From the NCBI RefSeq assembly GCF_018223745.1, contig NZ_CP073653.1:3004001-3068000 (forward strand): a stretch of 64,000 bases of DNA, in the 5' to 3' direction. The DNA is from Clostridium beijerinckii (GTDB lineage: Bacteria; Bacillota; Clostridia; Clostridiales; Clostridiaceae). The stretch's first letter is position 1; each line of letters begins with the position of its first letter. Both the position numbers and the translations under genes were made by a program. Shown here piece after piece: positions 44,455-53,983 of this stretch. Below the pieces are notes generated by a model. That model worked only from the letters and a program-made list of their open reading frames with translations. It made no database searches and was not told the origin of the DNA.

Positions 44455-45726
44455 TTAAATGGGCAATTTCATGATGATGGTTGATCCTTCACCATATACA
44501 CTTTTGGCTAACAAATGACCCTTGTGTTTGACTACAACAATATCATAACAAATGCTTAAACCTAAACCAGTTCCTTCCCCTGGTTCCCTTGTAGTAAAGA
44601 AAGGATCAAATATTTTATTTATATTTTCCTCTTCAATACCGATTCCATTATCACTTATCTCTAAACAAAAATACTCATCTTCCTTATAAGTCTTGATATT
44701 TATATTGCCTTTTCTATCTTTAATTCCTATATAATAAATAGAGTTTTTTATAATATTAAAAATAACTTGTTCAATTTGAAACCTGTTACACTTAATATAG
44801 TCATCCTCAATTAAGTCTAGTTTTAAGTCAAATAAATCATCAAGCTTGTATTCTTTAAGTTCCATTTTTAAAATTTTCATAGATTCTTCTATTAATTCAC
44901 TGATCTTATTCATTTCTAAGTTATCATAAGCATCTTCATTAGAAAATCTAATAATATTTTTAATTATGCTGCTTATCTTTTCAAGACCTTCATTAGTCTC
45001 AGTTATAACTGGTTCAAAGTCTGACAATATAAATTCTAATTTGCTACTGGAATCAGCTAATTCTTTAAGTTCTTTATTATCAAAAAAACACTCTTCATTT
45101 TCCTTAATAAAAGTTAAATATTTATCTAAATATTCTTTTAGAGTTTTAGCATAACTTTGAATTGTATATATATTAGAAGTAACATACCCTAAAGGTGTAT
45201 TAATCTCATGAGCAATTCCTGCTGAAAACCTTCCTATAGTAGATAATTTTTCCCTATTTACTAATTCAATTTGTGTTGTTTTGAGCTTTGCATTTGACTC
45301 CTTAAGTTGAGCATTAGTATTTTTTAGATTATTATAAGATTCCATCAAAGCATTTTGATATTCCCTCATCTTTATTGCTGATTTTAATCTTGATGTGAAT
45401 TCAATAGGCTCGATTGGCTTATTAATGTAGTCATTAGCTCCAAATTCAAAACTCTTTTCTAAGTATTTTTTATCTGTTAGCGACGTAAACATCAAAATAA
45501 TCACATTCTTATTGTTTCTTCTTATAATCTCCAAGGTTTCTATTCCAGATAACTTAGGCATAACTATATCTAATAGTATAATATCTATATTCTGAGTATT
45601 CATAATTTCAATAGCTTCTTCTCCTGATGCTGCTGTTATAATATTGCATTTAATTTCACTGATTTTAATTACTTCTTTCGCAGTAATTATATTAAACTTT
45701 GTATCATCAACGATTAAAATATTCAT
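44455..45726 (-). CDS. receiver-histidine kinase hybrid
   Basis: 423 residues from the ATG with AGGAG nine bases upstream. The N-terminal receiver (about 1-120) has acidic VDDTKF, phospho-Asp in IDIILLDIVMPKLSG (about 52), Thr in MFTSLTD and Lys in DYINKPIEP. A coiled coil follows (about 125-160). The kinase core has the phospho-His at about 173 in GRFSAGIAHEINTPLGYV and an HATPase with NIIKNS, DNGIGI and GTGLGLSICYD. Receiver-first architecture suggests it both receives and passes phosphate. No membrane helix. It is 12 bp downstream of the response-regulator gene at 45739. Confidence 0.88.
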   Translation of the reverse strand: MNILIVDDTKFNIITAKEVIKISEIKCNIITAASGEEAIEIMNTQNIDIILLDIVMPKLSGIETLEIIRRNNKNVIILMFTSLTDKKYLEKSFEFGANDYINKPIEPIEFTSRLKSAIKMREYQNALMESYNNLKNTNAQLKESNAKLKTTQIELVNREKLSTIGRFSAGIAHEINTPLGYVTSNIYTIQSYAKTLKEYLDKYLTFIKENEECFFDNKELKELADSSSKLEFILSDFEPVITETNEGLEKISSIIKNIIRFSNEDAYDNLEMNKISELIEESMKILKMELKEYKLDDLFDLKLDLIEDDYIKCNRFQIEQVIFNIIKNSIYYIGIKDRKGNINIKTYKEDEYFCLEISDNGIGIEEENINKIFDPFFTTREPGEGTGLGLSICYDIVVVKHKGHLLAKSVYGEGSTIIMKLPI

Positions 45727-45738
45727 AATTCCCAACTC

Positions 45739-46764
45739 CTAATCTGCAATTTTTAGACCTGTATTAATGTTTATTAAGAACTTATCAGGAACTATAATAA
45801 TCTTACCTCCAAACATTTTACCCAAATTATCTAAGAAATTTAATATTAATTTAGCTTCTGTCTTACTAATAGTCTTTAAGAAATTATTCTTATTTCTAAT
45901 GAAGAAATTGATATTTAAAGTAGTTTTATGTGTGAAGTTTAATAATATTTCGTCTTCTTTCGAATCCCAAGTAATAACTTCTAAAACATTATTAAATATT
46001 AACTCAAATACTCTCTTGTTACCTAAATAATTAATTTGAGCAGTATTATTATTATCATAAATTATGGGTAAATTTCTGCTTTTTAATTCATCAAACTTGG
46101 ACTGTAAAGAGTTTAAAGTGAAGGTTTCAGAAATACTTGGAATAGTCTCTAAATATTGAAAATATACTTTATCTATCAGCTGATTTATATATTTCTGCCT
46201 AGAGCACTCATCCTTTGAATTGTCATACATATTATTTTTTAAATCAAAGATTATTTTTGAAACCACTTTAATATAATTAATATCCTTTTGACTATTCTTT
46301 ACTAAATTGTTATTACTATCAAGAATCTTTTTGTATAACTTATTTTTTTCTTCTATTTGAACTTTAAATATTTCATTTTCCTTTACTAATTTATAATACT
46401 CTAAAGCTTCATGAATAGCTGGAAGAAATTCCTCTTCATTATTCCATGGCTTTGTAATATACTTAAAAACGCCTACTTTATTTACTGTAACTATTACCTG
46501 AGATATTTGAGCATATCCAGAGAGTACCATTCTAACAGTGTTAGGAGATATTTCTTTAACTTTTTCTAAAAGCTCTAAACCATTCATCTTCGGCATTCTC
46601 ATATCTGTAACTATTACAGCTATTTCATTTTCTTGAAATTGTTCTAATGCCTTTTCGCCACTAGCTGCAAAAAGTGATTTAAAATCTTCTTGAATAGTTA
46701 TTCTCTTTATTGAATTTAATATATTAGTTTCATCATCTACAAAAAGTACATTAAATCTGTCCAT
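45739..46764 (-). CDS. response regulator with degenerate ATPase-like C-terminus
   Basis: 341 residues. The receiver (about 1-125) is RpfG-like: FVDDETNILNSIKR, phospho-Asp in AVIVTDMRMPKMNG (about 54), VLSGYAQ, and YITKPWNNEEE with the KPW signature. A long coiled coil follows. The C-terminal 140 residues recall a histidine-kinase dimerisation and ATPase domain (LGNKRVFELIFNNVLEVI like an N box, LNFLDNLGKMFGGKIIIV like the last strands) but lack the glycine-rich ATP boxes. There is no DNA-binding or enzymatic output. It may act as a phosphate sink or a scaffold for the kinases around it. Confidence 0.75.
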   Translation of the reverse strand: MDRFNVLFVDDETNILNSIKRITIQEDFKSLFAASGEKALEQFQENEIAVIVTDMRMPKMNGLELLEKVKEISPNTVRMVLSGYAQISQVIVTVNKVGVFKYITKPWNNEEEFLPAIHEALEYYKLVKENEIFKVQIEEKNKLYKKILDSNNNLVKNSQKDINYIKVVSKIIFDLKNNMYDNSKDECSRQKYINQLIDKVYFQYLETIPSISETFTLNSLQSKFDELKSRNLPIIYDNNNTAQINYLGNKRVFELIFNNVLEVITWDSKEDEILLNFTHKTTLNINFFIRNKNNFLKTISKTEAKLILNFLDNLGKMFGGKIIIVPDKFLININTGLKIAD

Positions 46765-46765
46765 A

Positions 46766-47941
46766 TTAACTCTTCCTTTCCAATAAGTTTTTTACTATCT
46801 GTTCGCATCTTTGTTCATTTATTCCGTAATTTTGCAAAATCTCTAGATAAAGCTTTGGTGCATAACTTGGTTTTATTATTTTCCAAGAATAATAATCTGC
46901 TATGTGAATCATTGATACCAGCTCTCTATTTACCTCACTACTTGACATAGGATCATGATGATATAATGCACTTTCTACTACTGCATAAGGTATATCCCAC
47001 CATTGTAATAGATATCCTCCTAATTCTTCATGATCAATTTTAAATTTTTCCTTCTCTAAACTATTTATTTCATTTAATGATTTATAAGATGCTAATTTGT
47101 AAAGCTCATCATACTCCTTATCATATATCTTAAAGAAAGCTACTTTTCCTATATCATGAAGAAGACCTGCTGTACCGTAATAATCAGGGATCTTTTTACC
47201 TAAAGCTTTGTTATATAGCTCTATTAGTATTTTATTAGTTAAGTTTGAATGCTCCCATATTTCATTTTTATTATAAAAATCATTTTCTGATTTAAAGACT
47301 TCTGCTGTAGCCATGATTGCCTTTAAATTTACCAGCCCAAGGCTTAATACTGCTGTCTTTATTGAAGCTGTCTTTATCCCATAAAAGGCTGAATTTATAA
47401 TTCTTAGGACTTCAGAACTTAAAGTTATATCAGCCTCAATTAATCTTACTATCCTATCTATATTGTGATCATCATGTTCAACAACATCGTTTATTTCTTG
47501 TAGTACAGAGGGAATTGTCGGAAGCTTGCCCATTTCTTTTATATGATTTAAGGATATATTATTATGTAATAATTCCTCAGTTTTAAAAACCTCATCAATA
47601 GCCCTTCTAAAATCATCCTTTTTCCAAGGCTTAGTTATAAATAGCTTTGCCAAATTATTATAGATAGATTTAAAAACCGTTTTTTCATCTGTAAAGCCAC
47701 TTAATATTAATCTTGTTACCTCAGGGTATACTAATTTAACCCTTTTTAATAATTCATACCCATCCATTTCGGGCATTCTCATATCACTTACTATTAGATC
47801 AATATGGTTTTTTTCAAGAATATCTAAAGCTTCTCTTCCACCGTTTGCAATATATACGTCATAAGGACTGTCAAAAAATTCTCTTCTGATTGAATTTAAA
47901 ATAGCTTTTTCATCATCTACAAATAAAATAGACTTACTCAT
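46766..47941 (-). CDS. response regulator with HDOD output domain
   Basis: 391 residues. The receiver (about 1-125) has phospho-Asp in IDLIVSDMRMPEMDG (about 53) and FITKPWKKDDF. The HDOD domain (about 145-340) carries MGKLPTIPSVLQEINDVV, ADITLSSEVLRIINSAFYG, LSLGLVNLKAIM and GLLHDIGKVAFF. HDOD domains resemble HD phosphohydrolases but usually lack activity and mediate regulation, often in motility or biofilm control. Here an HD pair (LLHDIGK) is retained, so weak hydrolase activity is possible. It overlaps the upstream kinase gene by 8 bases. Confidence 0.9.
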   Translation of the reverse strand: MSKSILFVDDEKAILNSIRREFFDSPYDVYIANGGREALDILEKNHIDLIVSDMRMPEMDGYELLKRVKLVYPEVTRLILSGFTDEKTVFKSIYNNLAKLFITKPWKKDDFRRAIDEVFKTEELLHNNISLNHIKEMGKLPTIPSVLQEINDVVEHDDHNIDRIVRLIEADITLSSEVLRIINSAFYGIKTASIKTAVLSLGLVNLKAIMATAEVFKSENDFYNKNEIWEHSNLTNKILIELYNKALGKKIPDYYGTAGLLHDIGKVAFFKIYDKEYDELYKLASYKSLNEINSLEKEKFKIDHEELGGYLLQWWDIPYAVVESALYHHDPMSSSEVNRELVSMIHIADYYSWKIIKPSYAPKLYLEILQNYGINEQRCEQIVKNLLERKS

Positions 47942-49235
47942 TTTGGGTCACCTCTTCCTGTTCTTCATGTCTAGTAGGAAGTTTTATAGTAATCTTTGTA
48001 CCTTCTCCTAAAACACTGTCAACAATCAAATCTCCCTTATGAGTATTTTTTATAATATCATATGCAATACTTAAACCAAGTCCAGTACCTTTACCTATAG
48101 GTTTTGTTGTAAAAAAAGGTTCAAATATTTTATCTAAGTTTTCTTTAGGTATACCTGTCCCATTATCTTCTATAACACAACTTACAAATAAATCATCACT
48201 AAAAGTATGAATTTTTAATAATCCAAAATAGTCTAAATCTGCCTTCTCTTGTTTTTCCTTTATAGCGTGAGAAGAATTAATAATAAGATTTAATATAACT
48301 TGGTTTATTTCACTAGGAATTGCTTCCACTTGTGGTATTTCATCTAGTTCAATTTCAATATTAGAGTTATATTTAATTTCATTTTTAGCTATAACCAGAG
48401 TATTTGTTATTCCATAGTTTAAATCATATTGTTCAAAATTCTTTTCTACAGATGAATGAGCAAAATTTCTCATTGCGGCTATTATCTTCTGAACTCTTTC
48501 AATTCCACCTTCTGTATCCTTTAATAACTCATCAATGTCATCCATTATAAAATCTAAATTATATTTTCTTTCTAGATTCTCAACATTTGCCACTTCATCT
48601 TTAACCAAGCACATTCCTTCTTTTGAATTAGCCAGTAAACTTTTATATAGCAATATTATCTCATTAAGCTTTTCAACATATTTTTTTAAAGTTCCAAAAT
48701 TACTTATGATAAAGCCTAAAGGATTATTAATTTCATGAGCTATTCCAGCAGATAGATGACCTAAGTTTGCCAATTTATCTTCTTCAATCATCATAAATTG
48801 AGCATTTTCTAAATTTTTAATGCTCCTTTGCAATTCTTCATCTTTAAGTTTCAATTGACTTAGGAGGTTTACCTTTTCTTCAATATTTTCAGAAATAATA
48901 AGATATTTCTTAACATTTGAATTTTCCTCAAAAATTTGGCATATAGATACCTTTAGACAAAATACAGAATTTTCTTTATTTTTAGCATAAATTTCACCAT
49001 TCCAATTTTCAAATAGAAATAGATCGCTTATTTGACGTATCTTATTATCTTCTGCATAACTACTTTCAAAATAAAATAAATTATTAATATTCATATTTTT
49101 AAGCTCTTCCTCAGAATAATTCCACATTTTTTCAGTTGAAGCATTAAAGAATTCTAACTTTCCATTAGAATCGGTAATTAGTAAGGATTGCTTGATATTT
49201 TTGATTATAGTCTCAAATAAATATTTCATTTCCAT
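47934..49235 (-). CDS. PAS sensor histidine kinase
   Basis: 433 residues, soluble. One PAS domain (about 8-125: QSLLITDSNGKLEFFNASTE, WNYSEEELKNMNI) is followed by a coiled coil and the kinase core, with phospho-His at about 167 in GHLSAGIAHEINNPLGFI. The HATPase has NLIINSSHAI (N box), EDNGTGIP (G1) and GKGTGLGLSIAYDI (G2). It is the first gene of the signalling operon that runs to 40314, and its H-box region is nearly identical in form to those of the kinases at 40314 and 44455. The likely partners are the receivers immediately downstream. Confidence 0.9.
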   Translation of the reverse strand: MEMKYLFETIIKNIKQSLLITDSNGKLEFFNASTEKMWNYSEEELKNMNINNLFYFESSYAEDNKIRQISDLFLFENWNGEIYAKNKENSVFCLKVSICQIFEENSNVKKYLIISENIEEKVNLLSQLKLKDEELQRSIKNLENAQFMMIEEDKLANLGHLSAGIAHEINNPLGFIISNFGTLKKYVEKLNEIILLYKSLLANSKEGMCLVKDEVANVENLERKYNLDFIMDDIDELLKDTEGGIERVQKIIAAMRNFAHSSVEKNFEQYDLNYGITNTLVIAKNEIKYNSNIEIELDEIPQVEAIPSEINQVILNLIINSSHAIKEKQEKADLDYFGLLKIHTFSDDLFVSCVIEDNGTGIPKENLDKIFEPFFTTKPIGKGTGLGLSIAYDIIKNTHKGDLIVDSVLGEGTKITIKLPTRHEEQEEVTQNE

Positions 49236-49790
49236 AAAAACTCAACCCCATTTTTAAATATTCTTTTATATTACTATAATTTCTACATCAAATACCAAAA
49301 TCCTTCAACTTTACATTTATTTATAACTTATTACACAATAAATTATATTCTATCTTTAAAAATTCATTTACTTTTTCTATTTCTTGTCAAATAAAAGCAA
49401 CTTAAACCTAAAAACTTATATAAAATAAATAAAGCTGAGACTTTCTAAATACTAGAAATCCTCAGCTCAACTAATTTTCTATTACACTTTTTGTTTATCC
49501 TAATCAGATATCATATGCATTTTTTAATTTCAAGAAATAATCATTTGAAATTTGACCACTTAAATTTATTAGTAAGCAGTTGTTTAACTTGGTACTTATA
49601 TTAATGGCTTAGAAGTACGCAAAAATATGTTGTATTTAAACGCTCCCAAGTATATAACTCCAATTTTTGATTGTGTGATAATAACTTAATCAGCGAACAA
49701 ACGCGAGTAAATTTTCTGCTAGAGCTTATTTAATTTAGTACTTGTCACACTAAAAGTAGAAACATGAAGCTATGGAAGGCAATCCTCAAT
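49236..49790. other. intergenic region between signalling operon and CMD/TPP genes
   Basis: It holds the terminator at 49433-49467. The following 320 bases have several dyads, for example GTACTT/AAGTAC (about 49590-49616), and scattered stops in all frames. No gene or known RNA is recognised. Confidence 0.4.
49433..49467 (-). terminator. terminator downstream of the CMD/TPP genes
   Basis: The arms AGCTGAG and CTCAGCT with an inner TTTCT/AGAAA pair are followed on the minus strand by TTTATTTATTTTA. The stem resembles those at 29535 and 34578. Confidence 0.6.
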
Positions 49791-50159
49791 TTAGAGCTTT
49801 CCAGCGAAAATTTTTCCTGCAATTCCTAATGCGCTACAAGCTTTAGGGAATCCTACATATGCTGCACATTGCAAAATAATTTCTAAGATCTCTTCTTGTT
49901 TTAATCCAGCTTTAAGAGCACCTTTTATATGAAAATCTAATTGTTCAAATGCGCCTTGTGTTATAAGGGCAGTTATTGTTACAATTTCTCTTGTTTTTAA
50001 ATCCAAATTTGGTCTTGCATATATTTGACCAAATCCAAAAGAAATCATTTTATCCAAAAAGTCTGGAAATATCTCTCCTACAGAATTTATCATCTGTTCA
50101 CCATTTTCATCTGTCATTTGTTTTAACGTATTAATTCCGTTTTCATAATCTTTATTCAT
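49791..50159 (-). CDS. carboxymuconolactone decarboxylase-like (AhpD fold) protein
   Basis: 122 residues. The CMD fold is shown by GFGQIYARPNLDLKTREIVTI, ITQGAFEQLDFHIKGALKAG and EEILEIILQCAAYVGFPKA (about residues 95-113). The AhpD-type CxxC redox pair is absent, so it resembles gamma-carboxymuconolactone decarboxylase-type members rather than peroxidase reductants. Its start is four bases after the TPP enzyme gene, giving an obvious operon. In such pairs it may act on the product of the decarboxylase, but this is inference. Confidence 0.83.
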   Translation of the reverse strand: MNKDYENGINTLKQMTDENGEQMINSVGEIFPDFLDKMISFGFGQIYARPNLDLKTREIVTITALITQGAFEQLDFHIKGALKAGLKQEEILEIILQCAAYVGFPKACSALGIAGKIFAGKL

Positions 50160-50163
50160 TTTA

Positions 50164-51795
50164 CTATCCCCTTTTCATAGTTGGTGGTATTTCATTTGGA
50201 TCAACCATAACTTCTATTAGAATTGCTTCCTTATGTAAATTTGAAATTTCTAATGCTTCTTTTAATTCAAGTTCATTGCAGCATCTATATGATTTTACAC
50301 CAAGTGATTCACCAAATTTTTTACCATCTAATGGTACATTATAATTGGTCCCTACTGTCTTTCCAAAAAACTTTATCATAGCTTTTTCTGGCATATCTAA
50401 TCTTCCATTATTTATTACTATAAAGGTAACTGGAATATTATAATTTGCTGCTGTTGAAATTTCAGCTCCCTGCATAAAGGTACATCCATCACCAGTTATG
50501 CAAACAATTCTAGAATTATAGTTTGCTAGTTGTGCTCCAATTGAGTAACCTATGGCATGTCCCATAGCTCCAAATACGTCATCAAAAAAGAATGTACCTG
50601 GTTTTCTGATATTAAAATATCTTATTGCATAAAAAGAATGACTACCATCATCGCCAAAAACGACAGCATCATCTGGTAATACTTTTCTTATTATTTCCAT
50701 AGCATGAGCAGATGAAAGATACTTATTGTTTTCTTTAATATTATTTTTAAATTCATAAATCTTTTCTAATAAAGTATATTCTTTTCTTCTCTTATCTTTA
50801 GCTTTATCTAATACTAGCTGTAGATTAGCTTTGATATCGCCAATAATAGGTAGAGTTTTAACTGGTAATGCTTTTTCTATGAATGTATTATCATAATCTA
50901 AATGAACTACTTCTTTAGGATAATTGTCTGGTGATATTCCTACTAAAGACATATCAGATAGTTTACTTCCTATGACTATCATTAAGTCTGTATCTTTCTT
51001 AATATATTCACTTGATTTATCTGTACCGCCTAAGCCTAATGCGCCAAGTGATAAAGGATGGTTCTCAGAAAATGTTCCTTTTCCTCCTGGAGTCGTCATA
51101 ACTGGTATGTCCCAAATTTCAGCTATGTTTTTAATTTCTTCGTAAGCTAGACTTGAATGTACTCCTTTGCCTGCCAATATAACAGGTTTTCTAGCATTAT
51201 TTAGTTTACTAACAAATTCATCTAATCTCGAGGATATTAGTTTATCCATATTGTTAGGTAAATCAAGTTCAAATTCATCTATTTCTTCATCAAGTATGTC
51301 AAGAGGTATTGATAAATGAACTGGCCCTTTGACACCTGAATAAGCTTTTTCTAATGCATGTTTTAATAATATTTGAAACTGATCAGCTCTTTCGACTCTA
51401 GCACTAAATTTAGTAACTGATTCAAACATCCTAACTAAATCTGTACCAAAAATTGTTGAATCTTGTCCTATAGCTTTCCCAATATTATGCATAGATTGCT
51501 GCCCAGTAATAAATAGTACTGGTACATGGTAAGCTTTAGCCTGTCCTGCAGCAGTTAATGCGTTTGTGCCTCCAGGTCCAGAAGTTACAAGAGCAACACC
51601 CAATTTCTTGTTAATTAATGAGTAACCTGCTGCTGCATAACCAGCGCCACTTTCATGTTTACTTAAAATAAAATTAATATCTTGTCTATCCAATTCCATA
51701 ATCAAAGAAGCAAGAGGTCTTCCTGGTACTCCAAAAACATTATTAATCCCCCATTTCCTAAAATTGGATACTAAAATAGATGCTATGTTTCTCAT
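50164..51795 (-). CDS. acetolactate synthase-like TPP-dependent enzyme
   Basis: 543 residues from the ATG at 51793-51795 (AAGGAGAGA upstream; the longer frame adds a leader without a site). The Pyr domain has the catalytic Glu in ILSKHESGAGYAAAGYS (about 51). The central domain covers about 190-340. The PP domain has ITGDGCTFMQGAEI and FIVINNGRLDM (the GDG...NN diphosphate-Mg motif, about 425-455). The family includes acetolactate synthase, sulfoacetaldehyde acetyltransferase and phosphonopyruvate decarboxylase relatives; the precise substrate is unclear. No regulatory subunit gene adjoins, which argues against amino-acid biosynthesis. Confidence 0.85.
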   Translation of the reverse strand: MRNIASILVSNFRKWGINNVFGVPGRPLASLIMELDRQDINFILSKHESGAGYAAAGYSLINKKLGVALVTSGPGGTNALTAAGQAKAYHVPVLFITGQQSMHNIGKAIGQDSTIFGTDLVRMFESVTKFSARVERADQFQILLKHALEKAYSGVKGPVHLSIPLDILDEEIDEFELDLPNNMDKLISSRLDEFVSKLNNARKPVILAGKGVHSSLAYEEIKNIAEIWDIPVMTTPGGKGTFSENHPLSLGALGLGGTDKSSEYIKKDTDLMIVIGSKLSDMSLVGISPDNYPKEVVHLDYDNTFIEKALPVKTLPIIGDIKANLQLVLDKAKDKRRKEYTLLEKIYEFKNNIKENNKYLSSAHAMEIIRKVLPDDAVVFGDDGSHSFYAIRYFNIRKPGTFFFDDVFGAMGHAIGYSIGAQLANYNSRIVCITGDGCTFMQGAEISTAANYNIPVTFIVINNGRLDMPEKAMIKFFGKTVGTNYNVPLDGKKFGESLGVKSYRCCNELELKEALEISNLHKEAILIEVMVDPNEIPPTMKRG

Positions 51796-51914
51796 ATGTA
51801 TCTCTCCTTTTATAATTAATATTAATATTCTAAAAAGTAATTTTAGAATATTAATCATCTTATCTGATGCCCAGCTACACTAACACTTATATGCTTCCTG
51901 AATCAAGTTTTACC

Positions 51915-53858
51915 TTATTCCAAACTAATTGCTGCATAGAATCCCATACGCACAGCTGTACCAACGTTCCCAACTTTTTCACAATCGCCTATAAACCTAG
52001 TTTTTGTATAATATTTTGCTTTTATTGCCTCTGCCAGTTTATTGTTCATTACCATGCCCAAGGCATTAATCATACTATCAGCTTTTATAAATTCAGATGA
52101 ACCATCATGTGTTTCTATATAAACACCGTTACTATCAATTGATGTAACTTTGCTATTTGTATGAATTTTCACTCCAGATTTATAAAGCATAGGTATTAAT
52201 GATGCTGCATTAGCAAACAAAGCATCCTTTGCAACTGAATCTGACATTTCAATAATCGTAACTTTCTTACCATATTCAGTAGCTAGTTCCAAAGCACTAT
52301 CACAGCCTGATAATCCGCCCCCACATATAACAATATTTTCACCTTTTAATAATTCTTTATTTTTATGTACCTCAATTAAATTAATAATATTTAAACCGTC
52401 GATACCAGGAATTTGAGGATTAGCTGGAACTGCGCCTGTTCCTACGATGATTTTATCGCACTTTGCTAATATCTCATCAGCAGCAGTAACTTCTGTGTCT
52501 AGTTGAATTTTAACATTCAATTTCTTAAGCTGAACACCATACCAATCTATTAATCTGCATAACTTATTCTTAAAAGCAGGTGTCGAAACTGCTGCAATCT
52601 GGCCCCCAATTACTTTTTCTTTTTCAAATAGAGTAACCTTATGTCCCTCAATTGCAGCAACACGTGCTGCCTCTAACCCTGCTGGCCCCGCTCCTATAAC
52701 TACGACATTTTGTGGAATTTTAGTATGCTTAATATTAAAACGCTTTTCATTACAAGCTTGCGGATTTACAGAACAACTTAACTTAGTAAATCTAGCTGCA
52801 ATACGTCCTATACATCCCTCATTACAGCGAATGCATGGTCTTATATCTTCACGATTACCACACATAAGCTTATTTGGTAGTTCTGGATCTGCTATTAGAG
52901 GACGTCCAAACATGACAAGATCAGCATTTCCAGATTCTATTAACCTAACTGCTGTTTCGGGCGTATGATTTCCCGAATTAAGTATTGGAAGATTAACAGC
53001 TTTGCGTGTAGGCTCACATAAATATTCCATACATGCATCTCCCAAATATGAAGGTGGAAAAACATATTCAATTGCTTCAGACGATCCTGCATCTATATCT
53101 ATGGCATCAACTCCTACCTCTTCTAGTAGTTTAATAAGATGCATGCTGTCTTCTATAGTACGCCCACCTTCAAAACGATGATCAAGTGACATACGAAATA
53201 ATATTGGCATATCTGGTCCAACAGCATTTCTTATTGAACGAACAATTTCCATAGGAAATCGAGCGCGTTTTTCATCTGTTCCACCATACTCATCCTCACG
53301 TTTATTCCATATTGGAGACATAAATTGATCTATTAAATCTCCAGCATGTCCATGTATCTCAATCGCATCAAAACCTGCATTTTTAACATTTTTGGCAGAA
53401 TATGCAAATTTTTTAATAATTTCTTTTATATCGTAATGACTCATAGGCCTACAATTAACTTTTCTATTATATGCTGCTGGTATAGGTGATGCTGACATCG
53501 GTGGCTCTCCATATTCGTTTGGAAGTGCATTACGTCCTGTACCACAACATAATTGGGCAGCTATTCTTGCCCCGTATCTTTGCACAGTTTCACAAAGAGT
53601 AGTAAGTTTTGGTATTACATACGTATGCTCTAATATACCTGAAAGAGGCCCTTGTGCTATATCATGTGAGATAAACTGAGCGCCCATAATTATAAGTCCA
53701 GCTCCGCCTCTTGCACGTTCCTCATAATAATCAATTTCATCATTTGAAATAGTACCATCACTATTGGATGCATTAATTCCTATAGGCGAAAAAACTATTC
53801 TATTTTTAACCTCCATGTTTCCAATTTTAAATGGTGTAAATAACTTCTTATAGTCCAT
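51915..53858 (-). CDS. Old-Yellow-Enzyme/2,4-dienoyl-CoA reductase-like Fe-S flavoprotein
   Basis: 647 residues, the length of the BaiCD/DCR/trimethylamine dehydrogenase family. The N-terminal TIM barrel with FMN covers about 1-330 (NRIVFSPIGINAS start, HGHAGDLIDQFMSPIWNKREDEYGG catalytic loop). The 4Fe-4S motif CIRCNEGCIG plus LSCSVNP lies at about 340-365. A Rossmann FAD/NAD part follows (VVIGAGPAGLEAARVA, about 388; ENIVICGGGLSGCDSALE, about 500). It reduces C=C bonds of enoyl acids, enoates or steroid-like substrates with NAD(P)H. It lies between a kinase gene and the TPP enzyme gene on the same strand. Confidence 0.9.
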   Translation of the reverse strand: MDYKKLFTPFKIGNMEVKNRIVFSPIGINASNSDGTISNDEIDYYEERARGGAGLIIMGAQFISHDIAQGPLSGILEHTYVIPKLTTLCETVQRYGARIAAQLCCGTGRNALPNEYGEPPMSASPIPAAYNRKVNCRPMSHYDIKEIIKKFAYSAKNVKNAGFDAIEIHGHAGDLIDQFMSPIWNKREDEYGGTDEKRARFPMEIVRSIRNAVGPDMPILFRMSLDHRFEGGRTIEDSMHLIKLLEEVGVDAIDIDAGSSEAIEYVFPPSYLGDACMEYLCEPTRKAVNLPILNSGNHTPETAVRLIESGNADLVMFGRPLIADPELPNKLMCGNREDIRPCIRCNEGCIGRIAARFTKLSCSVNPQACNEKRFNIKHTKIPQNVVVIGAGPAGLEAARVAAIEGHKVTLFEKEKVIGGQIAAVSTPAFKNKLCRLIDWYGVQLKKLNVKIQLDTEVTAADEILAKCDKIIVGTGAVPANPQIPGIDGLNIINLIEVHKNKELLKGENIVICGGGLSGCDSALELATEYGKKVTIIEMSDSVAKDALFANAASLIPMLYKSGVKIHTNSKVTSIDSNGVYIETHDGSSEFIKADSMINALGMVMNNKLAEAIKAKYYTKTRFIGDCEKVGNVGTAVRMGFYAAISLE

Positions 53859-53983
53859 AATAACTCTGTCATTCCCTTCTCGATACCTATCAAAATCTAT
53901 ATAGATACATTAAATAAATAACTCAATACTTAAATAGCTCAGTCTATAAAATTTTTTCATATATTACTTTTATAAATATCCCT

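Noticed and set aside
49580..49760. Group I intron, IStron or other known RNA
   Set aside because: There are some dyads, but no conserved intron core, no associated transposase and no recognisable RNA class.
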